64,000 bases of DNA, taken from NCBI RefSeq assembly GCF_016801025.1, contig NZ_CP068983.1, forward strand, positions 2,603,001 through 2,667,000, read 5' to 3'. How positions within the stretch are numbered: position 1 is the first letter of the stretch; each line of letters opens with the position of its first letter. Source of the stretch: Paradevosia shaoguanensis (GTDB lineage: Bacteria > Pseudomonadota > Alphaproteobacteria > Rhizobiales > Devosiaceae). The notes beneath the pieces were generated by a model. The model saw only the letters and a list, made by a program, of their open reading frames with translations, had not been told where the DNA came from and did no database searches. Below, one piece after another: positions 25,079 to 33,893 of the stretch. Both the position numbers and the translations under genes were made by a program.

Positions 25079-25732
25079 TCAGGCGCGAACGGACTTCACG
25101 CTACCGAGGCTGAAGCGGGCCTTGCCGATGAGCAGATACGGCTGGTCGCCCGAAAGATCGATGCCATCGACCTTGCCCGACATCTGCGAAGTGACGCTGA
25201 CCGTGCCGCCGGCGACGTTGGTGGCCGACACGGCAACCGAATAGACGCCATCGGGCAGGGTGGTGCCGTCGGTGCCCTTGCCGTCCCACACGAAGGTGTT
25301 CTCGCCCGCATCGAGCGACCGCTCTGCAGCGTAGACGACATTGCCGCTGGCATCCTTGATCTGGATCTTGGCCATCGAGGCCTTTTCCGAGGAATCGAGA
25401 ATCCAGGTCGCCTTGCCGTCGCGCAATTCGCTGGCCACCGTATCGGCCGTGACCTGCTTGCCGATGAGGTTCATCGCCTGCGTACCCGAGCTCGATGCGT
25501 TCACGTTGATCAGCGCCTCAAGATAGGAATTGGTCTTGAGCTGCTGCTCGACACCCGAGAACTGCACGAGCTGGGCCGTGAACTGGTTGGTATCCAGCGG
25601 GTCGAGCGGGTTCTGGTTCTTGAGCTGGGTAGTCAGAATCTGCAGGAACGTATCGAAGTTGCCCGCGATGGTCTTGCCGGAGCCGGAGAGCGAAGTGTTG
25701 CTGGAGACGTTGTTGACGCCGCTGACAGCCAT
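25079..25732 (-). CDS. flgD: Flagellar hook-capping protein FlgD
   Basis: A 217-residue exported scaffold that caps the growing hook. The conserved N-terminal part has FLQILTTQLKNQNPLDPLDT (about residues 29-48) followed by NQFTAQLVQFSGVEQQ. The C-terminal part is a FlgD/FlgE-like beta domain with WDGKGTDGTTLPDGVYSVAV. No cleaved signal peptide is present, as expected for a type III substrate. It lies 11 bases downstream of fliK on the same strand and shares its promoter. Length is typical. Confidence 0.95.
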   Translation of the reverse strand: MAVSGVNNVSSNTSLSGSGKTIAGNFDTFLQILTTQLKNQNPLDPLDTNQFTAQLVQFSGVEQQLKTNSYLEALINVNASSSGTQAMNLIGKQVTADTVASELRDGKATWILDSSEKASMAKIQIKDASGNVVYAAERSLDAGENTFVWDGKGTDGTTLPDGVYSVAVSATNVAGGTVSVTSQMSGKVDGIDLSGDQPYLLIGKARFSLGSVKSVRA

Positions 25733-25743
25733 GAGAGGAGCTC

Positions 25744-27105
25744 CTAGACGAAGAGGTTGAGGCCGCCGGCAGAGGCGGTGCCGCGATACTGGGTAATGGT
25801 GGTGGGTTCGGCACCATCATCGTTTGCCGCGCTGCCCGAGGCCGGTGCAAAGGGCGAGCGGCTATCCTGGTCCTGCGCGTCGCGCTGGGACGAGGGGTTC
25901 TGCCGCAGCGAGAATTCGAGATTGGTCTTGCTGCCTTCGAGGCCGGCCTGGGCCAGCGCCTTTTCAAGGCCACGCTGGTCGCGCTGAAGCAGGTCCAGCG
26001 TTTCAGCCTTTTCGACCGTAAGGCGCGTAGTCACGTTGCCGGCGCGGTCCACATCGAGCCGGACGTCGATGCGGCCGAGTTCGGGCGGGTCGAGCCGGAC
26101 GTGGAACTTGGTGTTGCCGGCCTGAACGTGCCGCACGATGTCGAAGGCGAGCTGGGGCACGTTCACCTGGGTCGGGGGCGCCTGATAGGCCGCCTGCACG
26201 GCACGAACTCCGCCCACGACTTCAAGCTTGGCGACCGCAGAGGTGCCGGGCAAGGCGGGGTTCGGATCCGCGGGTTGGTCGGCCTCGGCGGCAGGCTGGC
26301 TCTCGGCCTTGGGCTTGGCATGCGCTTCCTTGGTGGGAGCGGGTGCGGCGGCTTCGGTGGCCTTGGGAGCCTTGTCCGAAGCGGCAGGCTTGGCCTCGAC
26401 GGGCGCGGGCTCTGCCGGCTTGATCTCGGCAGGCTTGGGCGTCGCGGCGGTTTCAGTCGCCTTGGTGATCGTGCTTTCGGGAAGCTTCAGTTCGGGCGTC
26501 GCCAGTTCTGGCGCCGGCAATGGATTGGGTTCCAGCGCGAACCCCAGTTTGGCCAGGGTTTCGCCCGAAAGGCCGCCCTTGGTCTGAAGTTGCTGCATGA
26601 GCGCATCGAGCTTGCCGCCGAGATCCGAACCCGCGCCAAGGAGCTTGGAGACGTCGCCCGCCTTTTGCGTAAGTTGGCCGAGCAGGGAAGTGGGATCGAT
26701 GGCCGAGCCGCCTTCGGACTGGCCGGCGCCTGCCTGCAGGGTCGCGATGTCTACGCCCAGATAATTGGCGAAAGCCGCCAGCGCCGCGTTGACGTTGTCG
26801 ACCAGCGTCGGGTCGACCGGCTGGTCGCCCTGGAGCGCGGCGTCGAGTTTGCCGAGTGCAGCCAGAAGGTCGTCGAGCAGGGTCTTGCCCTCGTCCTGCT
26901 TGCCCTTGTCGGTTTCCCCGGTTGCAGTGGTGGAATCGACAGGCGTCGAGGTGTCGCCCGTGGTCGGCGCCTTGGCGTCGCGGACCGGCTGGGAGGCGAG
27001 CAGGTTGGCGAAATCAGAACTGGACTTCGCCTTGGGCTCGCTCGGCGTTGCGGCCGCCTTGGGCGCAACGGAGGGAACGGGGCTGATCGTCGGAATGAAT
27101 TGCAC
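25744..27105 (-). CDS. fliK: Flagellar hook-length control protein FliK
   Basis: A 453-residue protein. The C-terminal domain (about residues 330-415) has the FliK block FHVRLDPPELGRIDVRLDVD followed by a long helix (LDLLQRDQRGLEKALAQAGL). FliK measures hook length and switches export specificity. The N-terminal three quarters is Ala/Pro/Lys-rich and low in complexity, as usual. An in-frame TTG at 27150 would be the longest start, but it lies inside a sigma-54 promoter. The GTG at 27105, preceded by AAAGG, is therefore chosen. flgD follows within 11 bases. Confidence 0.85.
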   Translation of the reverse strand: MQFIPTISPVPSVAPKAAATPSEPKAKSSSDFANLLASQPVRDAKAPTTGDTSTPVDSTTATGETDKGKQDEGKTLLDDLLAALGKLDAALQGDQPVDPTLVDNVNAALAAFANYLGVDIATLQAGAGQSEGGSAIDPTSLLGQLTQKAGDVSKLLGAGSDLGGKLDALMQQLQTKGGLSGETLAKLGFALEPNPLPAPELATPELKLPESTITKATETAATPKPAEIKPAEPAPVEAKPAASDKAPKATEAAAPAPTKEAHAKPKAESQPAAEADQPADPNPALPGTSAVAKLEVVGGVRAVQAAYQAPPTQVNVPQLAFDIVRHVQAGNTKFHVRLDPPELGRIDVRLDVDRAGNVTTRLTVEKAETLDLLQRDQRGLEKALAQAGLEGSKTNLEFSLRQNPSSQRDAQDQDSRSPFAPASGSAANDDGAEPTTITQYRGTASAGGLNLFV

Positions 27106-27145
27106 GGAGCTCGAGCCTTTGAAGCGAAGAATACGATCCTCTCCA

Positions 27146-27162
27146 TGCAAAGGGTTTGCCAG
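27146..27162 (-). promoter_or_regulatory. Sigma-54 promoter of fliK-flgD
   Basis: On the minus strand CTGGCAAACCCTTTGCA has the invariant GG (27160-27159) and GC (27148-27147) separated by exactly ten bases and otherwise fits TGGCAC-N5-TTGCA. Transcription would begin near 27135. FlbD, an activator of such promoters, is encoded at 17893-19263. Confidence 0.7.
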
Positions 27163-27344
27163 TTTGTGATCGACGCAGTTTCTTTAGTAATTTCAATGTC
27201 TTGGTTATCGGTCCTGCAAAATCCAGAATGGCAGAAAACGGCGCACCGGCAAAAGCTGCCGGGTCGTCCGTTGCCGGGCGGGCGGAAAAACGCTAGAAGG
27301 CCGCGGTCCGCTGGCCCTTGAACCCAACCGGATGAGAAAGAGAC

Positions 27345-28496
27345 ATGTTGAACTCGCTTGATATTGCCAAGCGTCCCGAGGACACGCGCGTTGTCGTGGC
27401 CATGTCCGGGGGCGTTGATAGTTCGGTTGTGGCCGGACTGCTTGCTCGCCAGGGCTATGACGTGATGGGCATTACCCTGCAGCTTTACGATCACGGCGAA
27501 GCTACGCACCGGAAGGGCGCGTGCTGCGCCGGCCAGGATATCCACGATGCGCGGCGCGTTGCGGCGGCGCTCGGGATTCCCCACTACGTGCTCGATTATG
27601 AAGAGCGCTTCAAGAATGCGGTGATGGAGCCCTTCGCCAATGCCTATCGGCAGGGCGAGACGCCGGTGCCGTGCATTGCCTGCAACCAGTCGGTCAAGTT
27701 CGTAGACCTGATGGCGGTAGCGCAGGACCTGGGCGCCGACGTGCTGGCCACCGGCCACTACGTCCAGAGCATTTTGGGCGAGGATGGGCTGCGCCATCTC
27801 AAGCGCCCGGTCGATGCCGATCGCGACCAGACCTATTTCCTCTTCGCCACGACGCGCGAGCAGCTCGATTTCCTGCGCTTTCCGCTCGGCGGCATGACGA
27901 AGCCGGAAGTGCGCGAGCTCGCCCGCGAGTTCGGCCTCGAGATCGCTGAAAAGCACGACAGCCAGGACATCTGCTTCGTGCCGCAGGGCAAGTACACCGA
28001 TATCATCCGCAAGATGCATCCCGAGGCGCTTCAGGGCGGCGAGATCGTGCATCTGGATGGCCGCGTGCTCGGCCGGCACGAAGGCATCATCAACTACACG
28101 ATCGGGCAGCGTAAGGGCCTCGGGATCGCGGCGGCGGAGCCGCTCTACGTGGTCAAGCTGGAGCACAAGACCGGCCGCGTCGTCGTCGGTCCGCGCGAAG
28201 CGCTCAAGACCCACACGGTCAAGCTGCGCGACGTCAACTGGCTCGGGGCAGAGGCGATCGAGGAGGCGGCTCGCGGCAACGGCCTGCCGGTCCAGGCCAA
28301 GGTCCGCTCCACCCGCGCACCGCAGGATGGGGTGCTGCATGTCGTCAATGGCGAGGTCTTCGTAAGTCTCGTCACAGGCGAATACGGCATCTCGCCGGGG
28401 CAGGCCTGCGTCTTCTATGTCGATGAAAGCGCGACCACGGAAGTGCTGGGTGGCGGTTTCATTTCGGAGGCCGTGCCGCAGGCCCTGGTGGCCTGA
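27345..28496 (+). CDS. mnmA: tRNA-specific 2-thiouridylase MnmA
   Basis: A 383-residue ATP-pyrophosphatase that makes 2-thiouridine at the wobble position of Lys, Glu and Gln tRNAs. The PP-loop SGGVDSS is at residues 21-27. The catalytic Cys pair sits in [13 protein letters not shown] and [17 protein letters not shown]. The C-terminal part ([29 protein letters not shown]) is the beta-barrel that contacts the tRNA. The start at 27345 is preceded by GAGAAAGAG. It is divergent from fliK, probably a single-gene unit with its own promoter. Confidence 0.96.
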   Translation: MLNSLDIAKRPEDTRVVVAMSGGVDSSVVAGLLARQGYDVMGITLQLYDHGEATHRKGACCAGQDIHDARRVAAALGIPHYVLDYEERFKNAVMEPFANAYRQGETPVPCIACNQSVKFVDLMAVAQDLGADVLATGHYVQSILGEDGLRHLKRPVDADRDQTYFLFATTREQLDFLRFPLGGMTKPEVRELAREFGLEIAEKHDSQDICFVPQGKYTDIIRKMHPEALQGGEIVHLDGRVLGRHEGIINYTIGQRKGLGIAAAEPLYVVKLEHKTGRVVVGPREALKTHTVKLRDVNWLGAEAIEEAARGNGLPVQAKVRSTRAPQDGVLHVVNGEVFVSLVTGEYGISPGQACVFYVDESATTEVLGGGFISEAVPQALVA

Positions 28497-28884
28497 ACGC
28501 GCCCAGCCGATATGTATCGGCGGAGCGAGTGAAGTCGTTGCTCAATGCCGGGAAATATGAGAACATGAAGCATGTATCGCGCGGTGTGCGCCATGCGGCT
28601 TTCCACCAGCGAGACTATTGCATCGGCGTGTGACGCGCTGATCTTCCGCCGGTGGGAGCGAGCCCCCAAAATCTCATAACTCCTGCCGGCGGAACGAAGC
28701 TTTTCGGCGCTGGGATTGACGTGACGGCGCTGACGTTCTGCTTCCGGATTGCCCCAACCACAGAACAGAACTTCCCCGGTGAAGACCCGGGGCCTATTGC
28801 ACCATCTACTGGAGTGGAGATATCCGTGGGCCCCGGCTCCGCGGCCGGGGAAGTGCAGTGGTAAACGGTCGGCTCCGCGCCGCC
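28497..28884. other. 388-base gene-free region holding a repeat copy and a long inverted repeat
   Basis: The region between mnmA and the small membrane peptide contains TTCCGCCGG (28644-28652) and its exact complement CCGGCGGAA (28686-28694), separated by 33 bases, then copy D of the two-hairpin repeat. No coding signal was found. Confidence 0.55.
28771..28855. repeat. Two-hairpin repeat family, copy D
   Basis: CTTCCCCGGTGAAGACCCGG leads into GGCCTATTGC and a centre GGAGTGGAGATATCCGTGGG. It ends in a second hairpin, CCCCGGCtccGCGGCCGGGG, then AAGTG. Blocks and order equal those of copies A and B although it lies 25 kb away. Confidence 0.8.
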
Positions 28885-29037
28885 TTAATTCGTCGCCGCG
28901 GGCGCGCTCACATTGGCCGCCTCGTTTTCGGCTTGCGTCGTGAACGTGTTGTAGATCGTCATGCCCGCCAGGACGAGGGCCAGCGCCACCATGGCTGCGA
29001 TGAGAATGCGCTGCCGAGTCTTGTCGTTGTCCGCCAT
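28885..29037 (-). CDS. 50-residue single-pass membrane protein
   Basis: A short charged N-terminus (MADNDKTRQR) precedes one membrane helix (ILIAAMVALALVLAGMTIY) and a polar tail of about 20 residues rich in Ala, Asn and Glu. The ATG at 29037 has GAAAGG upstream. It is divergent from an ECF sigma factor gene, 67 bases away, so it may share its regulatory region. No family is recognised. It is short enough to be missed by standard annotation, but composition and ribosome binding site are convincing. Confidence 0.6.
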   Translation of the reverse strand: MADNDKTRQRILIAAMVALALVLAGMTIYNTFTTQAENEAANVSAPAATN

Positions 29038-29104
29038 GCGTGCCGCCTTTCGTTCGACCGGTCCTAGACCGTAGAAAAAATCCTGTCCAGCACCCAAAGG
29101 ATTC

Positions 29105-29695
29105 TTGCCAGCGCGGCGTCCTATCCGCGACAAGAGCAAATTCGGGCGAAACGGGCTGCGAGTGGACTTGGACGCGACGGCGCAAACCAGCGAGCTGATC
29201 AAGCGCGCCATCAATGGTGATGGCGGCGCTTTCGCGATCATTCTCGAGGGGCATTACGACCTCATCTACCGCACCGCCTACAAGTGGTGCGGCAATCGGA
29301 CGGATGCCGAAGACGTGGCGCAGGATGTCTGCGTCAAGCTGGCAACCGCGATCAGGAGCTTCGACGGGCGCTCCGCGTTCACCAGCTGGCTCTATCGGGT
29401 AACGCTCAATGCGGTGCGCGACATGCAACGGGCTCGCGTCCGGCACGGACGCCGCGCCGATGCCCTGGCGCTGGTTTCGCCCGAGGATGCGCCGGCCGAG
29501 CAGGAGGACGCGACGACGGCCGGCGAACTTTGGGCCGCCGTGCGAGACTTGCCTGACCAACAGCGCGACGCCGTGCTGCTCGTCTATGCCGAAGACATGA
29601 GCCACAGGGAGGCAGGGGAGATCCTGGGCTGCAAGGAGGCCACAGTCTCCTGGCACATCCACGAAGCGAAAAAGACCCTGAGGGGGCTTTTATGA
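29105..29695 (+). CDS. ECF-type RNA polymerase sigma factor
   Basis: A 196-residue factor. Region 2 (about residues 45-105) has HYDLIYRTAYKWCGNRTDAEDVAQDVCVKL and AFTSWLYRVTLNAVRD. Region 4 (about 135-190) has LPDQQRDAVLLVYAEDMSHREAGEILGCKEATVSWHIHEAKKTL. The start is TTG at 29105 with AAAGGA six bases upstream. A GTG at 29162 is a shorter alternative. Its stop overlaps the ATG of the VWA gene (ATGA at 29692), so the two are translationally coupled. That is the usual arrangement for a sigma factor and its membrane regulator. The trigger is unknown. Confidence 0.9.
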   Translation: MPARRPIRDKSKFGRNGLRVDLDATAQTSELIKRAINGDGGAFAIILEGHYDLIYRTAYKWCGNRTDAEDVAQDVCVKLATAIRSFDGRSAFTSWLYRVTLNAVRDMQRARVRHGRRADALALVSPEDAPAEQEDATTAGELWAAVRDLPDQQRDAVLLVYAEDMSHREAGEILGCKEATVSWHIHEAKKTLRGLL

Positions 29696-31767
29696 GCGAT
29701 GACATGAACCACGATCCGCTCGACGAGCTGAGAAAGCTGGAAACGCCGACGCCTTCCGAGGCGGCGCGTCGCCGCGCCATGGTTGCGGCCATGGCCGCTT
29801 TCGAGGCTGCCGAAGCGCAGGAAACGAAAAAAGCAGTCGAGACCACCCAAGGTTCCGGTTGGCTCGCGCGTCTCAAGTCCATCTTCGCAAGCAAGAGGAC
29901 TTGGACCATGGATTACCGCATCCCCCTCGGAACCGCCGCCGTCGCCCTGCTGCTCTTCCCGCTCGGGCTTCAGCTCTATTCGACCACCTCGATGACCCCG
30001 CCGGTCGTGGCCAGCAAGCAGGCCGCATCGGCCCCGCCGGCCGAGGTCACTGCCACTGCCCGCGCCGAGGCGCCCAAGCCGGCTCCCGAACCGGCCATGG
30101 CTCCGGCCCAGCAGATGGCCACGCAGGAAATGGCTCCGGCCATGGATCGCGCGGCCCCGCCCCAGGCCCCGATCGCCGTTGAAGGCGAAGCCAAGATGCG
30201 CCGGGAATCGGCTGCGGATACCTTGATGGCCGCGCCTGCCGCCGCGCCCACCATCATGCCGGCGCCACAGATGCTCAACGAAGCCATGCCGGCCGTGCCG
30301 CCGCTTGGCGGCGCCAATGCCTATGGGCAGACGCAGCCGAGCGGGGATGTCTTCACCAAGTTCGACGAGAGCCCGGTCAAGACTGTGGCAGAGGCGCCCG
30401 TCTCGACCTTCTCGATCGATGTGGATACCGCTTCCTACGCCTATGTCCGTCGCATGCTGGGTGAAGGCTTCGTGCCCGAGCCTGATGCCGTGCGCATCGA
30501 GGAACTGGTCAACTACTTCCCCTACGACTACCCGGCGGCGGCGAGTGCCACGGAGCCGTTCAAGCCGAGCGTCGAGGTCTACCCCACGCCGTGGAACCCC
30601 AAGACTCAGCTCGTCCATATCGGCATCAAGGGCTATGAACCGCCCACGGCGGAGCGGAAGGCGAGCAACCTCGTATTCCTCATCGATACGTCCGGTTCGA
30701 TGGACGAGCCCGACAAGCTGCCACTTCTCAAGCGCGCCTTCGCGCTGCTGGTGGATCAGCTTTCCGCCCGCGACACGGTATCGATCGTCGCCTATGCCGG
30801 TTCCGCCGGCGTGGTGCTCGAGCCGACCCATGCCGACCAGAAGTCGAAGATTCTGGGTGCGCTGGACAATCTTGATGCCGGTGGTTCGACGGCCGGGGCA
30901 GAGGGAATCGAGCTGGCTTATCGTCTGGCCGAGGAAAGCAAGCTCGCCGATGGCACCAACCGGGTGATCCTGGCCACTGATGGCGATTTCAACGTCGGCA
31001 TCGACGATCCCGACGCGCTCAAGACCTTCATCAAGACCAAACGCGAAAGCGGGGTTTTCCTTTCCGTGCTCGGCTTCGGCCAAGGGAACCTCGATGATGC
31101 GACGATGCAGAGCCTGGCGCAGAACGGGAACGGCAATGCCAGCTATATCGACAGCTTCCGCGAGGCGCAGAAGGTGCTGGTCGAAGAGGTCGGCGGCACG
31201 CTCGAAACCATCGCCAAGGACGTCAAGATCCAGGTCGAGTTCAACCCCGCCTTTGTCTCGGAATACCGGCTGATCGGCTATGAAACCCGCGCTCTCAATC
31301 GCGAGGATTTCAACAACGACAAGGTCGATGCCGGCGATGTCGGCGCTGGCACCACCGTGACGGCGCTCTATGAGATCACCCCGGTCGGCTCGGGTGCCAA
31401 GCTGGTCGATCCTCTGCGCTATGGCCAGCGTGATGCCGCCCCCGCTGCCGCGCCGTCAGGCGAAGAAATCGCCTTCCTCAAGATGCGTTACAAGCTGCCG
31501 AACGCCGATATCAGCAAGCTGATTGAAACACCGATCACTGAAGCGGTCGCAGTCGATGATATCGCCAAGGCTTCAGCCGATGCACGCTTTGCGACGGCAG
31601 TTGCCGCTTTCGGGCAGAAGCTCAAGGGCTCCGACTATGGCGGCGAGATGAGCTGGGACCAGATCAAGGCCCTGGCGCAGGGCGCCCGCGGCGCCGATGA
31701 GAACGGCTATCGCGCCGAATTCGTCCAGTTAATTGGCACGGCCGCCGCGCTCGCGCCCGACCGCTGA
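29692..31767 (+). CDS. Membrane-anchored VWA protein, YfbK-like, probable regulator of the adjacent sigma factor
   Basis: A 691-residue protein. Residues 1-45 are charged and helical, like anti-sigma N-termini. One membrane helix lies at about 76-96 (YRIPLGTAAVALLLFPLGLQL). Then comes an Ala/Pro/Met-rich linker to about 220, a VWF-A-associated domain (FSIDVDTASYAYVRRML), the VWA domain at about 325-500 with an intact metal site DTSGSMDE at 332-339, and a C-terminal YfbK-type domain (EIAFLKMRYKLPN). The bulk is periplasmic. VWA domains bind proteins through a metal ion. Coupling to the ECF sigma gene suggests an anti-sigma or sensor role, which is inference. Confidence 0.82.
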   Translation: MSDDMNHDPLDELRKLETPTPSEAARRRAMVAAMAAFEAAEAQETKKAVETTQGSGWLARLKSIFASKRTWTMDYRIPLGTAAVALLLFPLGLQLYSTTSMTPPVVASKQAASAPPAEVTATARAEAPKPAPEPAMAPAQQMATQEMAPAMDRAAPPQAPIAVEGEAKMRRESAADTLMAAPAAAPTIMPAPQMLNEAMPAVPPLGGANAYGQTQPSGDVFTKFDESPVKTVAEAPVSTFSIDVDTASYAYVRRMLGEGFVPEPDAVRIEELVNYFPYDYPAAASATEPFKPSVEVYPTPWNPKTQLVHIGIKGYEPPTAERKASNLVFLIDTSGSMDEPDKLPLLKRAFALLVDQLSARDTVSIVAYAGSAGVVLEPTHADQKSKILGALDNLDAGGSTAGAEGIELAYRLAEESKLADGTNRVILATDGDFNVGIDDPDALKTFIKTKRESGVFLSVLGFGQGNLDDATMQSLAQNGNGNASYIDSFREAQKVLVEEVGGTLETIAKDVKIQVEFNPAFVSEYRLIGYETRALNREDFNNDKVDAGDVGAGTTVTALYEITPVGSGAKLVDPLRYGQRDAAPAAAPSGEEIAFLKMRYKLPNADISKLIETPITEAVAVDDIAKASADARFATAVAAFGQKLKGSDYGGEMSWDQIKALAQGARGADENGYRAEFVQLIGTAAALAPDR

Positions 31768-31825
31768 CAGTGAAACGGGCCGGGGCATGTGCCTCCGGCC
31801 CGCTCGTCCGCCGCAACAGCCGATC

Positions 31826-32779
31826 TCAGTCAATCGGCTTGAGGTTTGCCTCGATCGCCGCGCGGTTCGGTTCGAGGAACGGGGGCAGCGACAGGTTCTC
31901 GCCCAACGTCTCGAGCGGCTCGTCCACGGCAAAGCCGGGGCCATCGGTGGCGATCTCGAACAGCACGCCATTGGGCTCGCGGAAATAGAGCGAGGTGAAG
32001 TAGTACCGCTCGACCTCTCCGCTCGAGCGCAGGCCTGCCGCCGTGACGCGGCTGATCCAGTTGTGCAGCGAATCCTTGTCCGTCGTCCGGAACGCCACGT
32101 GGTGTGCGCCACCAGCGCCCTGGCCGGCGAAAGGCAGGTCCGGCTCGACCGCCACATGCAACTCGGCCGCCGCGCCGCCGTCACCCATCGAGAACACATG
32201 CACCTCGCCGGTGCGTTCCCGCGCTGGATGCACGCGCACCTCCTTCATGTTCATCACTTCGGTGAGCACATAGGCCGTGCGGTCGAGCTTGGGCACGCTG
32301 ATGGTAATGGGGCCGAGCCCCAAAATCTGCCGCTCGGCAGGGACGGGGCTCTTCTCCCAGGGATGGCTCTCGCCCGCCTTGGGGTCGGCCACCATGCGGA
32401 AGCGCTGCCCCTCCGGGTCTTCGAATTCGAGCGACAGGAAGCCGAAGCGCTCCTTGATGTTGCCGCTCTCGATGCCCTTTTCCTTGAGGTGCTGCTTCCA
32501 CCAGACGAGATCGTCCTCTGTGCGCACGCGCAGGCCAGTGCGCACGATCGAATGCGTGCCGCGCCGTTCGCGCGCCACCGGCCAGTCGAAGAAGGTCAGG
32601 TCCGCGCCGGGACTGGCGATGCCGTCGCCATAGAAGAGGTGATAGGCGGTGGTGTCGTCCTGGTTGACGGTGCGCTTGATGAGCCGCATGCCCAGTACGT
32701 CGGTGTAGAATTTGAGGTTTTCACGCGCCTGCGCGGTGATTGCGGTGAGGTGATGAATACCGGAAAGCTGCAAGGCCAT
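31826..32779 (-). CDS. VOC-family ring-cleaving dioxygenase, MhqO-like
   Basis: A 317-residue protein with two glyoxalase/VOC modules. Module 1 starts with [38 protein letters not shown] and module 2 with [21 protein letters not shown]. Metal ligands are likely His9 or His10 in GIHHLT, the His of GAHHVAF, and Glu in [14 protein letters not shown]. The family includes MhqO/MhqA-type extradiol dioxygenases acting on hydroquinones and is often induced by quinone stress. The ATG at 32779 has GGAGGACGAC upstream, excluding a longer in-frame extension. It is divergent from the UdgX-type gene. Confidence 0.85.
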   Translation of the reverse strand: MALQLSGIHHLTAITAQARENLKFYTDVLGMRLIKRTVNQDDTTAYHLFYGDGIASPGADLTFFDWPVARERRGTHSIVRTGLRVRTEDDLVWWKQHLKEKGIESGNIKERFGFLSLEFEDPEGQRFRMVADPKAGESHPWEKSPVPAERQILGLGPITISVPKLDRTAYVLTEVMNMKEVRVHPARERTGEVHVFSMGDGGAAAELHVAVEPDLPFAGQGAGGAHHVAFRTTDKDSLHNWISRVTAAGLRSSGEVERYYFTSLYFREPNGVLFEIATDGPGFAVDEPLETLGENLSLPPFLEPNRAAIEANLKPID

Positions 32780-32946
32780 GTCGTCCTCCTGATGGTTACG
32801 ATCGTTTTGGTCTGCGTTGAAAGTAATCCCTCCATTGGTGCTGTGAAGGTCATCTATTGCAACTGACTGTCGTTGATTTGCGAACGGATGCGGCTCGGAA
32901 CCGCGCCCACACGGTTGCATTGTTCCGGGACCAGGAGGAGCCAACC

Positions 32947-33603
32947 ATGCCCCATCGACATCCGCATATTTCCGAGCACGATCTTTTCAAGTCTTCCGGC
33001 AGCGAGGAGGCCTTCGACAGTCTGGAAGCAGTGCGCGAGGCTGTCGATGCCTGCGAGCGCTGCCCGCTCTACCAGTTTGCCACCCAGGCCGTTTTCGGGG
33101 AAGGGCCGGAGCGGGCGCCGCTTATGTTCGTAGGCGAGCAGCCCGGCGACCAGGAGGATATTGCCGGTCGCCCCTTCGTCGGTCCTGCCGGCAAGGTCTT
33201 CGATGCAGCGCTCATCGAGGCCGGCATCGAGCGCGACCGGGTTTACGTGACCAACGCGGTCAAGCACTTCAAGTTCGCTCCGCGCGGCAAGAAGCGCCTG
33301 CACCAGAAACCCAATGCCGGCGAAATCGCCGCCTGCCGCTCCTGGCTCAACCTCGAACGCTCCTTCGTCCGCCCGCAAGTCATCGTCGCCCTGGGCGCAA
33401 CGGCCGTGCAAAGCCTCGTCGGCAGCCGCGCTACCATCTCGCGCCTGCGCGACGCCCCGACAACGCTCGATGACGGCACGCTTCTCTGCGCCACCATCCA
33501 CCCGTCCTTCCTGCTGCGCATGCCCGATCGCCAGCGCTCCGCCGAGGAAAGAGCCCGCTTTGTCGCCGATCTCAAGGCCGCCCGAAAACTGGCATTGCAT
33601 TAA
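32947..33603 (+). CDS. Uracil-DNA glycosylase superfamily protein, UdgX type
   Basis: A 218-residue protein of the UDG superfamily. Motif 1 is [20 protein letters not shown] at about residues 61-80. A terminal motif ATIHPSFLL lies near 180. N-terminal cysteines (CERCPLY) suggest an iron-sulfur cluster as in family 4. The insert KKRLHQKP, with His119, matches the UdgX-specific KRRIH loop, whose His forms a covalent bond to the abasic sugar. UdgX therefore stays attached to uracil-containing DNA. The ATG at 32947 has AGGAGGAGCC upstream. It precedes tRNA-Met on the same strand. Confidence 0.88.
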   Translation: MPHRHPHISEHDLFKSSGSEEAFDSLEAVREAVDACERCPLYQFATQAVFGEGPERAPLMFVGEQPGDQEDIAGRPFVGPAGKVFDAALIEAGIERDRVYVTNAVKHFKFAPRGKKRLHQKPNAGEIAACRSWLNLERSFVRPQVIVALGATAVQSLVGSRATISRLRDAPTTLDDGTLLCATIHPSFLLRMPDRQRSAEERARFVADLKAARKLALH

Positions 33604-33616
33604 GCCCCGCTTTCGC

Positions 33617-33645
33617 TTGACAGGTCGAACCAGCAAACCTAATAA
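33617..33645 (+). promoter_or_regulatory. Sigma-70 promoter of tRNA-Met
   Basis: TTGACA (33617-33622) and TAATAA (33640-33645) are spaced by exactly 17 bases. The tRNA begins 47 bases after the -10 element. Confidence 0.75.
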
Positions 33646-33692
33646 GCACCCCGCACGCCAGTGCCGGGCCGGTTCCACCGCCCACGTTCTGG

Positions 33693-33769
33693 GGCGGAGT
33701 AGCTCAGTTGGTTAGAGCAGCGGAATCATAATCCGTGTGTCGGGGGTTCAAATCCCTCCTCCGCTACCA
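33693..33769 (+). tRNA. tRNA-Met (anticodon CAT), elongator
   Basis: A 77-base cloverleaf including the encoded CCA. The acceptor stem is GGCGGAG with CTCCGCT (one G-U pair). The D arm includes AGCTCAGTTGGTTAGAGC. The anticodon loop lies in CGGAATCATAATCCG. The T arm is CGGGGGTTCAAATCCC. The G-U first pair is normal for an elongator, whereas an initiator would have an unpaired first position and three G-C pairs at the anticodon stem. A lysidine-modified Ile tRNA also has CAT, but the body agrees better with Met. Confidence 0.92.
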
Positions 33770-33893
33770 AAAATCTCAATGAAATCGGTAGCCTACGCGG
33801 CAACATGGCGACTGCTTGGTGCTTCTGTGCTGGTTGTGCGCAACGACGCCACTTACCCGAGTAGCATCGTCATAAAATCACTCATGCATCCTA

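Noticed and set aside
26751-28340. Open frame of 529 codons on the minus strand spanning mnmA and fliK
   Set aside because: It reads through two well-supported genes and has low-complexity composition.
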